Shown: in pieces, positions 1 to 12,800 of the stretch | How positions within the stretch are numbered: the first letter of the stretch is position 1 | Layout of the letters: every line of letters starts with the position of its first letter | Assembly (NCBI RefSeq): GCF_024139115.2 | Contig: NC_085141.1 | Span: 371,217,925-371,281,924 of the forward strand | From: Armigeres subalbatus | Taxonomy: Eukaryota > Arthropoda > Insecta > Diptera > Culicidae | DNA: 64,000 bases | Reading direction: 5' to 3' | The notes under the pieces: model-generated | What the model was told of the DNA's origin: nothing | Database searches by the model: none | What the model saw: the letters and a program-made list of their open reading frames with translations, nothing else | Program-made: the position numbers and the translations under genes

Positions 1-450
1 GGCGAGGCCGGGCGGGGTTCGGGATCGACCTTATATCGGGCACCGATCGATGCCGACGAGACGCCAGCGATGGCAAACGTTGCAGGGATCTTGAGATGGT
101 GGTCGGACGAGGTTCGGGCTTGATCTGAAGTCGATTACGGTCTGGTATCGGCGGGACGCCAGCGATAGCAGAGGCCTGCAGGGTGGCGAGGCCGGGCGGA
201 GTTCGGGATCGACCTGATGTCGGCTACGGGCTTGTACCGATGAGACGCCAGCAATTGCAAGGCTTACAGGGTTCTTGAGATGGTCGTCGGGGTTCGGGAT
301 CGGTCGGCTGTCGGTTACCGGTAGGTACTGACACGAAGCCAGCGATGATAGAGGTTAGCAGAGTTCTTGAAATGGCCGTCGGAAGGGAATCGGGCTCGAC
401 CTGTTGTCGGTTCCGGGCTTGTACTGACGGGAAGCCAACGATGACGGAAG
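1..450. repeat. ~90-bp degenerate tandem repeat, about five copies
   Basis: Units begin near 17, 114, 203, 294 and 389. Each runs TTCGGGATCGACCT, then a TCGG-rich stretch, then ACGCCAGCGAT, then a tail such as TTGAGATGGT. Copies differ by substitutions and small indels. The array probably continues left of the window. No coding function is seen. Confidence 0.75.
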
Positions 451-1057
451 CACTACGGTTTTTTTGGAAAAGTGGAAATCGGCCACGTGTCCACGCAGAA
501 CCGATCCTCACAATGGTGGAAGGCGAACGGCTTTGTCGCGGAGCTCGGTGGCCACGCCAAACGCTTGGTCCGATGTCGTCCTTCTCTGTTTAACGGAAAT
601 CCGGAGGGCGATAGCTTAGTATTTCTCCGCTGGTCGCTACCTAGGCACAACCTTCTAGGAGCGTGGACTTCGGCCAAACCTGGCGGTAAAGATGGCGACT
701 TTTTTTACTTGTTTGTCGGTGTTGTTGGCGACTTAAGGAACACGTCTCACTATCTTGATAGTCTATTCCCGACTGACTTTTTCACCCTCTCATCCTTCTT
801 TTTCATTCGTCTTCGCCCTCGGGGTTGGGTTACCCGATAAAATTTCGCTCGTTGTCGGGGTTCCACAGTAGCGTTAGTAAATACACTATTAAAGGAGGAA
901 TAGTCATTTTTACTAATAAAATAGATGACTATTCCCCCTTGTTGGCACTACATGCGGAGTTTCACAAAATTTTGTTAGTTTTTTTTTGCAGTTGTTATTT
1001 TTGGATGAAAGTAAGTTGATTCTCAACGAAGGTATTGTAACCGTGTTTTGGTAACAA
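451..1057. other. spacer, no gene recognised
   Basis: Anonymous sequence between two tandem arrays. Short open frames exist, the longest at 472-840, but they overlap one another on both strands and show no recognisable domain. From about 880 on the sequence is AT-rich. Confidence 0.5.
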
Positions 1058-3424
1058 GTTCCTTGAAAAATTCTTCCCTAAGTTCCTCCAGGAATTCCTC
1101 CGAAAGTTCCGCCAGGATTTCTTCCGGGAGTTCCTCCAAGAATTTCTCCAAGACTTTCTCGAAGAATCCCTCTTTATGTTCCTCCAGGAATTCCTCCAGA
1201 AGTTCCATCAGGATTTCCTCCGGGAGTTCCTCCAAGAATTTCCCCAGAAGTTCCTCCAGGATTTCCTCCGAGAGGTCCTCCAAGGTTTCCTCCTGGAGTT
1301 CCTCCAAGAATTCCTCCGGAAGTTCCTGCAAGAATTCCTCCGGAAGTTCCTGCAAGAATTTCTCCGGGAGTTCCTCCAGGAATTCCTCCGGAAGTTCCTC
1401 CAGGAATTCCTCTGGAAGTTCCTCTACGAATTCCTCCGGAAGTTCCTCCAGGAATTCCTCCGGGAGTTTCTCCAGGAATTCCTCCAGGGATTGCCCCAGA
1501 AGTTCCTCCTATAGGTCCTCCAAGAATTTATCCAGAAGTTCCTCCAGCAATTCCTCCAGGAGTTCCTTGAAGAATTCTTCCTTAAGTTCCTGCAGGAATT
1601 CCTCCGGGAGTTGCTCCAAGAATTCCTCCCAGAGTTCCTTCAGGAATTCATCCACAAGTTCCTCCAGCAATTTCTACTGGAGTTCCACCAAGAATTTCTC
1701 CGAGAGTTACTCCAGAAATTTTACCGGGAGTTCCTTCAGAAATTTCTTCGTGAGTTCCTCCAAGAATTCCTCCGGAAGTTCCTCCGATACTTCTTCCAGG
1801 AATTCCTCTGGAAATTCTTCCAGGAATTCCAGTTCCTCCAGGAATTCTTCCAGTTCCTCCAGGAATTCCTCTGGAAGTTCCTCTACGAATTCCTCCGGAA
1901 GCTCCTCCAGGAATTCCTCCGGGAAGCTCTCCAGGAATTCCTCCAGGGATTTCTCCAGAAGTTCCTCCTATAGGTTCTCCAAGAATTCCTCCAGAAGTTC
2001 CTCCAGCAATTCCTCCGGGAGTTCCTTGAAGAATTCTTCCTTAAGTTCCTGCAGGAATTCCTCCGGAAGTTCCACCAGGAATTCTTCCGGGAGTTCCTCC
2101 AAGAATTCCTCGGGGAGTTTCTCGAAGAATCCCTCCCAATGTTCCTCCATTAATTCCTCCAGAAGTTCCATCAGGATTTCCTCCGGGAGTTCTTCCAGGA
2201 ATTCCTCCTGGATTTCCTCCGAGAGGTCCTCCAAGAATTTCTCCGGGAGTTCCTCCAAGAATTCTTTCGGAAGTTCCTCTAAGGTTTCCTCCTGGAGTTC
2301 CTGCAGGAATTTCTCCGGGAGTTTCTCCAGGAATTCCTCCAAGGATTTCCCCAGAAGTTCCTCCTAGAGGTCCTCCAAGTATTCCTCCGGGAGTTCCCCC
2401 AAGAATTCCTCCAGAAGTTCCTCCAGCAGTTCCTCCAAGAATTCATCCAGAAGCAGTTCCTCCGGGAGTTCCTTGAAGAATTCTTCCTTAAGTTCCTCCC
2501 GGAATTCCTCCGGAAGTTCCACCAGGATTTCCTCCGGGAGCTCCTCCAAGAATTCCTCCAGGAGTTTCTCGAAGAATTCCTCCCTATGCTCCTTCAGGAA
2601 TTCCTCCAGAAGTTCCATTAGGATTTTCTTCCGGGAGTTTCTCCAGAAATTCCTCCAGAAGATCCTCCTGAATTTCCTCCTAGAGGTCCTCCAAGAATTT
2701 CTCCGGGAGTTCCTCCAAGAATTTCTTCCGAAGTTCCTTCAAGATTTCCTTCTGGAGTTCTTCCAAGAATTCCTCCGGAAGTTCCTCCAAGACTACCTCC
2801 GGGAGTTCCTCCAGGAATTCTTACGGGAGTTCCTCTAAGAATTCCTCCGGAAGTTCCTCCAGGAATTACTTCGGGAGTTCCTTCTGGAATTCCTCCAGGA
2901 ATTTCCCCAGAAGTTCCTTCTAGAGGTCCTTCAACAGTTCCTCCGGGAGTTCCTCCAAGAATTCCTCCAGAAGTTCCTCCGGAAGTTCTTCCAAGAATTC
3001 CTCCGGGAGTTCCTTGAAGAATTCTTCCTTAAGTTCGTCCAGGAATTCCCCCAGAAGTTCCACCAGGATTTCCTCCGGGAGTTCCTCCAAGAATTCCTCC
3101 GGGAGTTTCTCAAAAAATTCTTTCCTATGTTCCTCCAGAAGTTCCATCAGGATTTCCTCCGGGAGTTCTTTCAGGAATTCCAACAGGAATTTCCCCAGAA
3201 GTTCCTACTGGATTTCTTCCGAGAGGTCCTCCAAGAATTTCTCCTGGAGTTCCTCCAAGAATTCCTCCGAAAGTTCCTCCAAGAATTAATCCGGGAGTTT
3301 CTTCAGGGATTCCTAAGGGAGTACCTCTAGGGATTCCTCCGGGAGTTCCTCCAGGAATTCCTCTGGAAGTTCGTCTAAGAATTCCTCCGGAAGTTCCTCC
3401 AGGAATTCGACCGGAAGTTCCTCC
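1058..3424. repeat. 12/24-bp minisatellite rich in TTCCTCC
   Basis: The array is built from 12-bp half units such as TTCCTCCAGGAA and TTCCTCCGGAAG that alternate to form a 24-bp dimer. There are about 100 dimers with scattered substitutions. Because the period is a multiple of three and the motif lacks stops, long spurious frames stay open on both strands: an SSRNSSG-type 439-residue frame on plus and an EELPEEFLEE-type frame on minus. Copies become more divergent after about 2620. I treat it as satellite DNA, not a gene. Confidence 0.85.
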
Positions 3425-3544
3425 CCCTTACTCGATGGAGAAACAGGCTTGTCTAATCAGATTCTCCGTTTTTATTCCAATATTTTATTTATAAAAACTC
3501 ACAGCTTTCTAGTACGTTAAAAACAATCGCAGCTTTGTAGGGTG

Positions 3545-4360
3545 AATTTGTAGAATTGATTACATTTCCAGATGTTCCAGAGTTCCTGAAGCACCACTTA
3601 GTAGCCTCCCGGGGTCAATGGATGGTTTTTGCAAAGATGTTGCTCTAATTATGATTCAAAAGTTGTTTTCTGAACCGGTCACTACTTTTTGAGGACGAAT
3701 TTCAAAATTTGTCTTTCACTCTGCTTGTCATAAGACGAGTTTGTACAATCCCATTGAATTCCACCACTTGAACTTTCACTGTGGATGTTCCGGAGTTCCT
3801 GGAGGACCACTTAGTGGAATTTGGCTTTCACGGATGGAATTAATTTTCCAGTTTTCCGGATGTTCTGTAATTTCTGGAGGGCCACTTATTAACCACACGG
3901 AGTCGATGAGTGTTCTATGCATTGATTTTGCTCTCACATTACTCAACAATCGATATAAAAACCGCAGCTTCAAACGACGAATTTTTTCCACTGATCATTA
4001 CTCCGGATGTTCCAGAGCTTTCGAAGAATCACATAGTGGCCATCCAAAATGAATGAGTCCTTGTATTGATTTTGCTCGCTCATGGCTACAAGACTCAATT
4101 TCTATAAAGTTGCAGTTGTGTAAGACAAATTGCTGGACCTCCGGGATCAATTGCTATTTGAAAAAATAACACTGCTCCGGATGTTCCGGAAGTCCTCCCG
4201 GAGGACCAGGGGTGTCAATGAGTGAGTGATTAGAAATAGTCGCACCTTTCTGGAGCGAATGGGAAGAAACGATCAGTTCTCCGGGTGTTCCAGAACTTCC
4301 GGAAGACCACTGGGGTCACAGAGATCAATGAGTGGTAAGATAGAGAAAGTGAGAAACAAG
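3545..4360. repeat. degenerate repeat with GGATGTTCCGGAG core
   Basis: A core resembling TCCGGATGTTCCGGAG followed by TTCCTGGAGGACCACTTAGTGG recurs near 3570, 3783, 3857, 4002, 4173 and 4279, at irregular spacings of about 75 to 215 bp. A further isolated copy lies near 43186. This is a dispersed and locally tandem mosquito-type repeat with no coding evidence. Confidence 0.6.
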
Positions 4361-4380
4361 GCCCTTAAATAATTTCAAGA

Positions 4381-4800
4381 AGATTGATACCCATATTGTT
4401 GGGGTTCCATTGAAAAATGCTTATGACCTCTCTTGACCCTTCTGGGAACCTGTTCCGACAGACACAAGAAAGCGAGGTGCATATCGTGAAAGGTGGATCG
4501 ATCAGGTGGAGGACGATTTACGGCGACGTGCAGCCATGGACCAAGCTGAATGAAGAAGACTCCTATGTACTGCAGAGGCAACTCCGGCCTTAGTCTGAGA
4601 AAATAAAATAAATAAATGACACCCATTATACTTGGAATCCATTGAAAAGTGTTTCCCTCACGGGGAATTCGTCCTGAAACGGAGTCTCTGATGTCAGCAC
4701 GTCTGGTGGCCCTAAAATAGTAAGAACCAATCTGGTGATACAATTTCTAGAAGTTTGATACCCATGTTGTAGAATTTCCATTGAAAAATATTTATGACCG
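4381..4800. repeat. GATACCCAT...CCATTGAAAA repeat, interrupted by a LINE tail
   Basis: Three copies of a unit containing GATACCCATATTGTTGGG and TTCCATTGAAAAATG start near 4384, 4619 and 4753. The first and second are separated by a non-LTR retrotransposon 3' end (4452-4617), so the LINE tail appears to have inserted into an older tandem repeat. Confidence 0.5.
4452..4617 (+). mobile_element. 3' terminal fragment of RTE-like non-LTR element
   Basis: The stretch closely matches the end of the element at 23566-24950. Shared features are the CAAGAAAGCGAGGTGC block, GGTGGATCGATCAGGTGG, a GCAGCCATGGACC block and the terminal CTCCGGCCTTAGTCTGA followed by an AAATAAAA-type tail. Relative to that copy it lacks about 25 bp encoding the RRLRGW-like segment. 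It is a severely 5'-truncated insertion of the same family, as expected from incomplete reverse transcription. Confidence 0.8.
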
Positions 4801-7800
4801 AAAAGGTTCCCGGATACCCAGCCGGCTACATTTTCAAAAATTGATATTTGTCTTTCCCTTTAAAAAAAGACTTAGAATAGACTTTTTCGTGAATCGACCA
4901 AAAATTATTTTTTTCATGTTTTCTGACCTTTTTGAAAAACCGCGTAAAAAAACTGTTTTAGAAAATCCGCGTAAAAGACCACGTGAATCCTGAATTCCGC
5001 GTAAAAAAACACGTTAAAATCGATCTCAGTGTACATACATTTTAGAGATTTGCTCAGCCGAGTTAGTTGTTATACGATACTCGCGAGTCGCATGTGATGA
5101 CAAAACTATTTTTAATGGCATTGTGGATTATAATGGGCGAAGATTTTGTGATAAACGTAGACCGCTGGTCGCATATTTCTATCGTATTGCATACTGATAA
5201 CTCTATGAAACTTAAATGGTACTTACGGTCCTCGCCGATGCAGGACATTCCCGGAGCCGTCGGGACATTTGGAAATACTGCAAACAGAAAAAAAGTGGTG
5301 ATTAGTTGAAAGTTACCCACAAATACATACGGACACGATGACACATTAAAAGTATTTTCAGCAGGTTATAGAGCCCTAAAACGTATTTTGCGACCTGAAC
5401 ACCTTATCAGAACTTGTTCATCAAAGTCAAGGAAAACTGAACCACTTATCTCATTCATATTGATTGACAAATCATTCATATTTAAAACGAGTAGAAAACA
5501 AGTAAAAAAAACATTTCTTGACACCTCCCCGCCAAAGTGCTGCAGCTGAAAATTTGAAAATTTGTCAAACGCCTCTCGCACATTATGTCATCGCACGCGG
5601 TTGGCGGGCGGCAACGGCAACGTTCTCCTCCGCAGCGGTAAGCAAAAGCACTCGAGCGCCAATAAATTGCTTTCAATTTGTCATAGAGCACCCTTTCCAC
5701 CCATTCCAGAACGGCGATGTTGCCACGCCACTGGAAGCGCCTTAATTTATACGCCTTTTTGTCAGCGCCTTTCGAATTGTCCGCTTATTTGCTCCAGCTT
5801 GCTTGGCGAGGGAAAAAACACCACTATTTGTCTTCCAATTGGTTCCTTGACAGGCTTAGGTTGCCACGTGCAGCAATTCTAAATGGTAGCGAAATTAAAA
5901 TAAAATTCTCCACTAAACGGTTCACCGCGAGAATGGCCAAATTGTGCGGGCTTGCGTTGCCTATGCATCGTGGACTGGACATTCGTTAATGAATCAATAC
6001 AATATTTTCTAAACTAAGATCGAACAGAAATGGACTATAAAATAACTAAAACTGATCAGGAGATACCCACGGGTAACGATAAGTTATCAGAAATTATATT
6101 TATGTGATGCAAGACAAAAGAAGATTCTTATAATTTTTATTTGTAATGATATTTTTTATGTCAACACCAAAGCTTGAAAGTTTATCATTATTACGCTTTT
6201 CATGTCAATTCTCACTTAATATTTTGTATTTAATTTCATACTGAGAGATTGACAGTAAAGCTTAGCTGCTAAATCAATCCAATTCTATCGTGCCGTTGAG
6301 CCGCACAAGCGGAAGGAATTGGAGAATCCCTGATGTGCCCAATCGAACCAGTCATCATATCGCTCGTTCAGCTCCCCAATCAACTGCCAGAAAAGCGAGC
6401 TGCTGTGCGAGCGCAAATCGCACTGGCGCGGGACGGACTTTTCCGGAATCATTTTTCATCGCTCCGTGCCCGCCGCGTCCACTTCCCGTGTCGTCGCTCG
6501 GTATTGCTGCGCCAACAACCACTTGAGACAGTTTTATTGCGTTCTGGTTCTTGATTTCGTGCTATTGCTCCCCGAGCGCGGCGGCTCCTCTGCTGGGAAC
6601 AACAACCGGGACAACGCAAAAGGAAAAAGCAAGTACCTTCGAGAGTGTGTTCATTTGTCTGTCTGACGCCGAGGATGGATGGATTTCTTCTAGAGTGGAA
6701 GGTTTTTCACAATCTGTATGAATGGGGGCGCAGATTGTCCGCTGGGAAATCGGATCACGTTCCGGATCGAATTATATGGCGTTTCTAAAAGATGACAAAA
6801 CCGGATTTAAATGGCGTTGAAAATCACGAGAATGGAGAAAAAATCCGAAAATGGGAAGTCAACTCTTGATCCTATCATAAATACCAACCCAAATCGCTAC
6901 TTCCTCGAACGCAACCTTCCGATCAATAAACCTCATTTGTGGATAAACAAAGGAATTATTTTCTTCTTGACCCCCGACCAATCTTGCTGTGAGTTGCCAA
7001 TTTGAATTTCCGCCAAAAATCACAGAACGAAATAAAACCGGAAAAGAAATCGAGAACTAATGCCCCATTACCCCACCCCCTGCCTGCCTGCCTGACTGTG
7101 GCTCCCACGCGGTTAGCAATCGAAAATGTGCCAACAAGATTTCCATCGGTCCCCCATCGCCGGTTTCTGCGCTTACGGTGGATGCTTAAATTTGCTTCCC
7201 TCCTCCTTTCAAGATTGATTGCATGCCTTTATCGAGCACAATCGTACCACCTCCCGGAGCTTTACGCACGCAAACAGCCTTCCGTGGAGCGAGCCGGGCG
7301 GTCGTCCCTACCTACTAAATATGCATGCTTTACGCATCGAACGTTAGACGCGGAAAACAAACGACGACGGTTTGGGGTATTAGACGCGGTTGGTTAGAAC
7401 GTTTTGCATCGAACAGGAAATTCTGGAGGAAATTCTCAGGTGGACGGTTTGACAGCCATATGATATATGTTTGAAATGGATATTTTAACATTGAAAACAA
7501 TATTTTCCGATCTATATCATTTCGTATTCAATATTTGAGGCAATATTTGAGATAATTTTAATTCATTGCCGACGTATCGATCCTGGAATTTTGACCTTCA
7601 TCAAGGCCTGTTATTTATTGACGATATGTACATTGTTGCATGATTTTACAAGTCACCAACATGGGCGTAGCCAGGATTTCGATCAGGCAGGGGCCAACTA
7701 ATTAAAGATCTTCTGAATAGTAGCCTTGGCAAAATTTACAAAAAAATTTTTTTTTCATATTCTAAATCTAGTTTAATACTTAGAATATTAGTGCGATCGA

Positions 7801-8229
7801 ACGTGCTGCTGCTGGTCACGCCAGCTAGTCCTGGAGAACAAGAAGTGAAAAAAATAATTTCTTCATCGAAGAGCAGAAAATTATCATTGCGGGATCAATC
7901 GTTTTATAGAAGCTGATTAAACGAAGTACATTGATTACGCGTTGAATTGATTTGAAATACGGTTTTCGTTTGCGTGTTTTCAAAATATTTTCGTCGAGTC
8001 GAGTCAAGTACGAGACACTGAAGACGGCCTTACGTATCTGTCAAGATACAATTAAGTGATGGAATACAATGGGATTGTACAAACTCGTCTTATGAGAAGT
8101 GAAAATATTTTCTTTCACAATCAATGTTTGGTTTTTGAATACAGATAGATCTGGGTTTATGCATTAGTGCAAGGTTGAACGTGTTCGTAATAGGACGCAA
8201 AATACTCTGAAATAAAAAAAAATCTAAAT
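4801..8229. other. long spacer, no gene assigned
   Basis: About 3.4 kb with alternating AT-rich and moderately GC-rich parts, the latter at 5550-5950, 6290-6660 and 7060-7400. Frames up to 131 codons occur but lack recognisable domains and overlap in conflicting frames. At 7671 there is a GGGCGTAGCCAGGATTTC relic resembling one end of the MITE at 15548. At 7994-8095 there is a dispersed repeat (AGTCAAGTACGAGACACTG ... CAAACTCGTCTTATGA) that recurs diverged at 31130-31225. Its distal part recurs inverted at 3728-3757. Confidence 0.5.
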
Positions 8230-8570
8230 ATTTTCAAAGCAACTCACGTTCAAATTCGATACAATTTCCCAATGAAACTCCAAGCAAATTTCAGAGGAAG
8301 GAATTTTCCGTGAAAAATTAAAGCAATTTACCGAAACAATTTGAAACGATGTCCTAAAAACATTCCAAGAAATTTCCTGATGTTATACTCGAAGAAATTT
8401 GCAGCGCAAATTCAAGCAATTTTCCTGAGGATATTCGAAGGAGTTTTCCGTGGGAAATAGAAGGAATTCCCGGGGGCTGGGTCATATGGCATAAAGCCTT
8501 TTGGCATAATTTCGAACTGCAACAAAAGAGAGGGTTATTTGGCATATCAGATATTTGGCTGTGATATTTA
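8230..8570. repeat. degenerate short-period repeat (TTTCC/AAATTT motif)
   Basis: Irregular units of roughly 25 to 50 bp contain motifs such as GGAATTTTCCGTG, GAAATTTCCTGA and AGCAATTTTCCTGAGG. A similar run (GGATTTTCCGTGAAAAT) appears at 27868-27960. No coding potential is seen. Confidence 0.4.
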
Positions 8571-8724
8571 GAACAGGGTTATTCGATGATTTTTTTTTTT
8601 CACACAGATAAAGTAGATCAAGGATACCTTCTGATAAATTTAGACTGATGAAAGAGATTTTTCGGAAAGACGGACAAACGAAACGGTAAAACTACTTCCG
8701 AGGATGGGATCACATTCATCATTG

Positions 8725-9156
8725 ACTCATTTCCGGCAAACGGTTACTACCAAAAAAGGATTCTCAATTTCCGTTGCAGGAAAAACACCTATTTTTGAAG
8801 AAAGGATTAAATCCAATATTGCTTGAATCCAGGAAAACGCTTACTTTCAAAGAAGGAATGACATCTACCTTTGCATTATTCTGGGTAACTAATAATTTGA
8901 AGAAGATATCACATCAACTATTGCCTTAAACAGGGCAAGTGATTATTTATTCACCGTTGGCTAAATTCTTGCAAACGATTACTTTTAAAGAAGGGATCAA
9001 ATTCACTTTTGCCTTTTTCAGGGCAAATGCCTATTTTTAAAGAAAGCGTCGCATCCGACATTGCTTTAATCCAGACGAAGGCCTTTTTTTTAAAGGAGGT
9101 ATCACATCCACACTTGCCTAATTCCTTGCAAACTCACTCACTTTTAAAGAAGGGAT
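8725..9156. repeat. ~55-bp satellite, left part
   Basis: About eight diverged monomers carry TTTTAAAGAAGGGATCAAATT, then TTTGCCTTTTTCAGGGCAAA. The array is cut at 9156 by the LOA-like retrotransposon and resumes at 13644 with the same AAAGAAGGGATCAAATTCC phase. The monomer resembles the array at 62345-63160 (TTTAAAGAAGGC, TTTCGCCTTATACCGGGCAGA), so the two may be diverged members of one family. Confidence 0.65.
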
Positions 9157-9221
9157 GCAGATTGGTTAAAGAACATTATCAAGCATTACTCCCTGGACAG
9201 GGGCAGAACTTTCGGCGGTAG

Positions 9222-9851
9222 ATGAAAAGGATATCCCGCGACCGGAGATACTTATTGGCTTTTTTACCGTGGAGTGCAGAAGACAGTAATGAAGAGATTC
9301 TGACGCTCTTGGAAAGCCAAAATGATGGTTTGATCGTTGAAGCGTGGAGGATACTACAGCGCAACATAAGAAACCAAAAGCATGTTGAGCTCATTTTCAC
9401 TGTCGATGGAGTTTCCTTGAACTCGATCAAGAAGAGTGAATTCATTTTAGATTTCAAATTTGGAAATGCCCACATTAGAAAAAAGTTCCAAAAGAGAAAT
9501 CAGTTAGAAGGTAGCGAAAGACCAGAGAATTGGAATGATTGCAACTCTGAAAGAACCCACATTGGCACTGGCGATGAAGGGATGATCGTAGATCAAACTG
9601 ATGAGATCCCAGGACCTAGTGGAGTTAAGAGCGCAAGCACAACCCATAAAACCTCTGGCCACACTACCAATACAGTCGGGAATCAGATTTGTACTGATAC
9701 ACCGCCAGAAATAGGATCGAAACCAGGATACAGAGATTTAAGAATCCAACTGGAAAGAAATTCAAGTGAAGGAGGCCGCAAAGCCAGAGCTGGGCAGAAA
9801 TTAAATCCCAACATAAGCGGCAAAGTACAACCTCCAGTTCAACAACAATAA
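9222..9851 (+). CDS. LOA-like element ORF1 protein, DUF4780-like, 209 aa
   Basis: This 209-codon frame is intact. Its ATG directly follows an in-frame TAG, which fixes the start. The first 90 residues contain AFLPWSAEDSNEEILTLLE, EAWRIL, VELIFTVDGVSLNSIK and EFILDFKFGNAHIRKK. These are the pattern I associate with the DUF4780 domain of arthropod retroelements, whose biochemical role is not established. The remaining 120 residues are low in structure, rich in S, T, P and N, and basic near the end. No zinc knuckle is visible. The following endonuclease frame is in another phase and open for at least a few codons upstream of the TAA. ORF1 could therefore be a natural first ORF, or the N-terminal part of a single polyprotein broken by a frameshift. 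Confidence 0.65.
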   Translation: MKRISRDRRYLLAFLPWSAEDSNEEILTLLESQNDGLIVEAWRILQRNIRNQKHVELIFTVDGVSLNSIKKSEFILDFKFGNAHIRKKFQKRNQLEGSERPENWNDCNSERTHIGTGDEGMIVDQTDEIPGPSGVKSASTTHKTSGHTTNTVGNQICTDTPPEIGSKPGYRDLRIQLERNSSEGGRKARAGQKLNPNISGKVQPPVQQQ

Positions 9852-9852
9852 A

Positions 9853-12800
9853 ATAAAGTTCGTGCAAGTGAATCTTCATCATGCGAAGGGAGCAACTGCC
9901 GTACTTTGTAGAAGATTCACGAAGAGCAAACTGGATATTGCTCTTATCCAGGGGCCATGGACAAACTACAGTAGGATATTAGGAATTCCTACAACATCTT
10001 GTAAGTTAATTTACGATCAAGGACAGCTAGCTCCTAGAGCTGCAATTTTAGTGAATGAAAAAATGAATATCATTCCAATTACAGAATTTTTAAAAAGAGA
10101 CATCGTTGCTGTGTTGATGGAAACTCCTACAACTCATGGGAAGACAGAAGTATATGTTGCTTCCGCATATTTGCCTGGAGAATTGGCGGATGTGCCTCCA
10201 TCCGAAGTGGCAGTTGTTTCATACTGCAAATCGAAGAATAAGGCGTTCATAATTGGTTGCGATGCCAATGCTCATCATACAATATGGGCCAGCTCGGACA
10301 TCAATAACAGGAGTGAGTACCTTCTAAACTACATTACCAATAAAGAAATTGATATATGTAATAGGGGAGATGCGCCAACATTTATAAACGCAATTAGACA
10401 GGAAGTTCTGGATTTAACACTTTGTATTTCAAGAATCTCGGAAAAAATAAAAAATTGGCATTGGCATCAGATGAAATATCTCTATCTGATCACAAGCAAA
10501 TTCTATTTGAATATGAGGCTGGCCAACAACTCATTCAAAATATAAGAGATCCCAGAAAAACAGACTGGGAGCTTTATAATCTAGAACTAGAAGCTGGAGG
10601 AAAAACTTTAACAATTAACTCAAGCTCTTGTACACAACTTGAAGAAAGTTCAAAAAAACTTTCAAACTTAATCGAATATGCATATAATGTAAGTTGTAAA
10701 GCAAGGGAACGAACTTCTAACAGAGATGTTCCATGGTGGAATAACAAACTACAAAAACTTCGCAAAAAAACCCGGAAATTATTCAACTGGGCTAAACGAA
10801 CACAGCAGTGGGATTTGTATAGAAAATCCCTCACTGATTATAATGAAGAATTGAGAAGATCAAAGAGGATACATTGGAGGCACATGTGTGAAAACATTGA
10901 AAATACTCCTGAAACCGCAAGGTTACAAAAAATCCTCGCTAAAGATCACTCAAACGGATTGGGCACCTTAAGGAAAGAGAATGGCTCTTTCACTACTTCT
11001 ACAACAGAAACGTTGGAGCTGATGATGAGAACACACTTTCCATGTTCTATCATCAACCATAGTGGAGACCAAAGTACTTCTGTATTAGATACTGGGACTC
11101 AGAACAACAGAATGAATATTCGCAACCCAACGAATGAAACGTCTGGATTGGAAAGAACCAGGTATGATGCTTGTGCTTTGGCCAAACACATTTTTACTGA
11201 GGAAAAAGTTGAATGGGCGATTGATTCCTTTGAACCCTTTAAGTCACCAGGTAGGGATGGAATTTTTCCTGTACTACTACAGAAGGGAAAGGCAACCTTA
11301 ACACCCATTTTAACACAAATATTTCAGGCTAGCCTATCATTGAGCTACATTCCAACTGGATGGCGACAAGTCAGGGTCACATTCATCCCTAAGGCAAACA
11401 AAAAGGATAAAACCTCCCCGAAATCCTTTAGGCCAATAAGTTTATCATCCATTATGTTGAAAACAATGGAAAAAATAATTGACGAACACATAAAGTCAAA
11501 TTATCTAAATAAAATCCCCTTAAGCAAATATCAATTTTTCTTCAGTAACAGCTCTGCATGAGGTGGTTACAAAATTAGAAAGATCTTTTGATGCAAAAGA
11601 AATTTCACTTGCTGCTTTCATCGATATTGAAGGAGCATTCGACAACACATCTCATAATTCAATAACAACTGCAATGACAAAATATGGTTTTGATCAATGC
11701 ATTGTTACTTGGATCAATGAAATGTTATCAAAAAGAGAGATATCAGCAAACCTGGGAAGCTCATTCATAAATGTTAGAGCTGTTAAAGGGTGCCCATAAG
11801 GAGGCGTATTATCACCTCTGTTGTGGTCTTTAATAGTTGATGATCTTCTCAAAAGTCTGGTAGCACAAGCCTTTGAAATTATCGGCTTTGCTGATGACTT
11901 AGTCATAATCATACGAGGGAAATATGATTGCACTATCACTAATAGAATGCAAACAGCATTAAATTACGTCTCATCGTGGTGCGATAGAGAAGGACTAAGC
12001 ATAAACCCTTCTAAAATCACTATTGTACCATTCACACGAAGAAAAAATTTTTCCATAAAAACATAACATTGAAAGGCACAGTTTTAGAACTTTCAAATAC
12101 AGTCAAATACCTTGGTGTATATCTTGACAGTAAACTAAACTGGAATACGCACCTGGAGCAAGCTATAAAAAAAGCAGAAAAATGCTCTATGGATATGCAA
12201 AAGAACATTTGGTAAACAGTGGGGTCTCAAGCCAAAAATGATCTATTGGATTTATTTGGCGATTGTAAGGCCAAGGATTACTTATGCCTCATTGGTCTGG
12301 TGGCCAAAAACGAAAGAGGTAAAGGTTTAAAGCATGTTGGAAAAACTTCAAAGACTAGCAACTCTTTCAATGACTGGTGCAATGAGAAGCACACCAACGA
12401 AAGCACTAGAAGCACTACTTTGTCTACTTCCTTTGCATCAGTTGATACAATTAGAAGCGGAGAAGAGTGCTTTAAGGATAAAAAGATCCGTAAACCTCTT
12501 CGAAGGTGATATGATAGGACACCTGAGTATTCTAAAAACTATTAGAATAAACCCCTTAGTGTCGAACAATGAAGATTGGATGAAAAAATACAACTTCACT
12601 CGACAGTTTGCAGTATTCGATCCAGGACGTCACTCGTGGCAACAGGGAGGGCCAGACCTCCGACCAGGCTCGATTATTTTTATACGGATGGTTCAAGAAT
12701 GAACAATCGAGTTGGAGCAGGAGTAACTGGTCCAGGAATAGACGTATCAATTCCTATGGGATCATGGCCAACTGTATTCCAAGCAGAAATTCAAGCAATA

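Noticed and set aside
1048..2367. 439-codon Ser/Asn-rich frame
   Set aside because: It is the translation of a 12/24-bp minisatellite that is also open in other frames and on the minus strand, so it gives no sign of coding selection.
5518..7397. Several 70-131-codon frames in GC-richer spacer
   Set aside because: Mutually overlapping frames with no domain, no plausible splice structure and no codon pattern matching the lipase genes.
12219..12509. 96-codon frame inside the LOA-like element
   Set aside because: Shadow frame: the real RT linker reads in neighbouring phases (KQWGLKPKMIYWIYLAIVRP and LEKLQRLATLSMTGAM).
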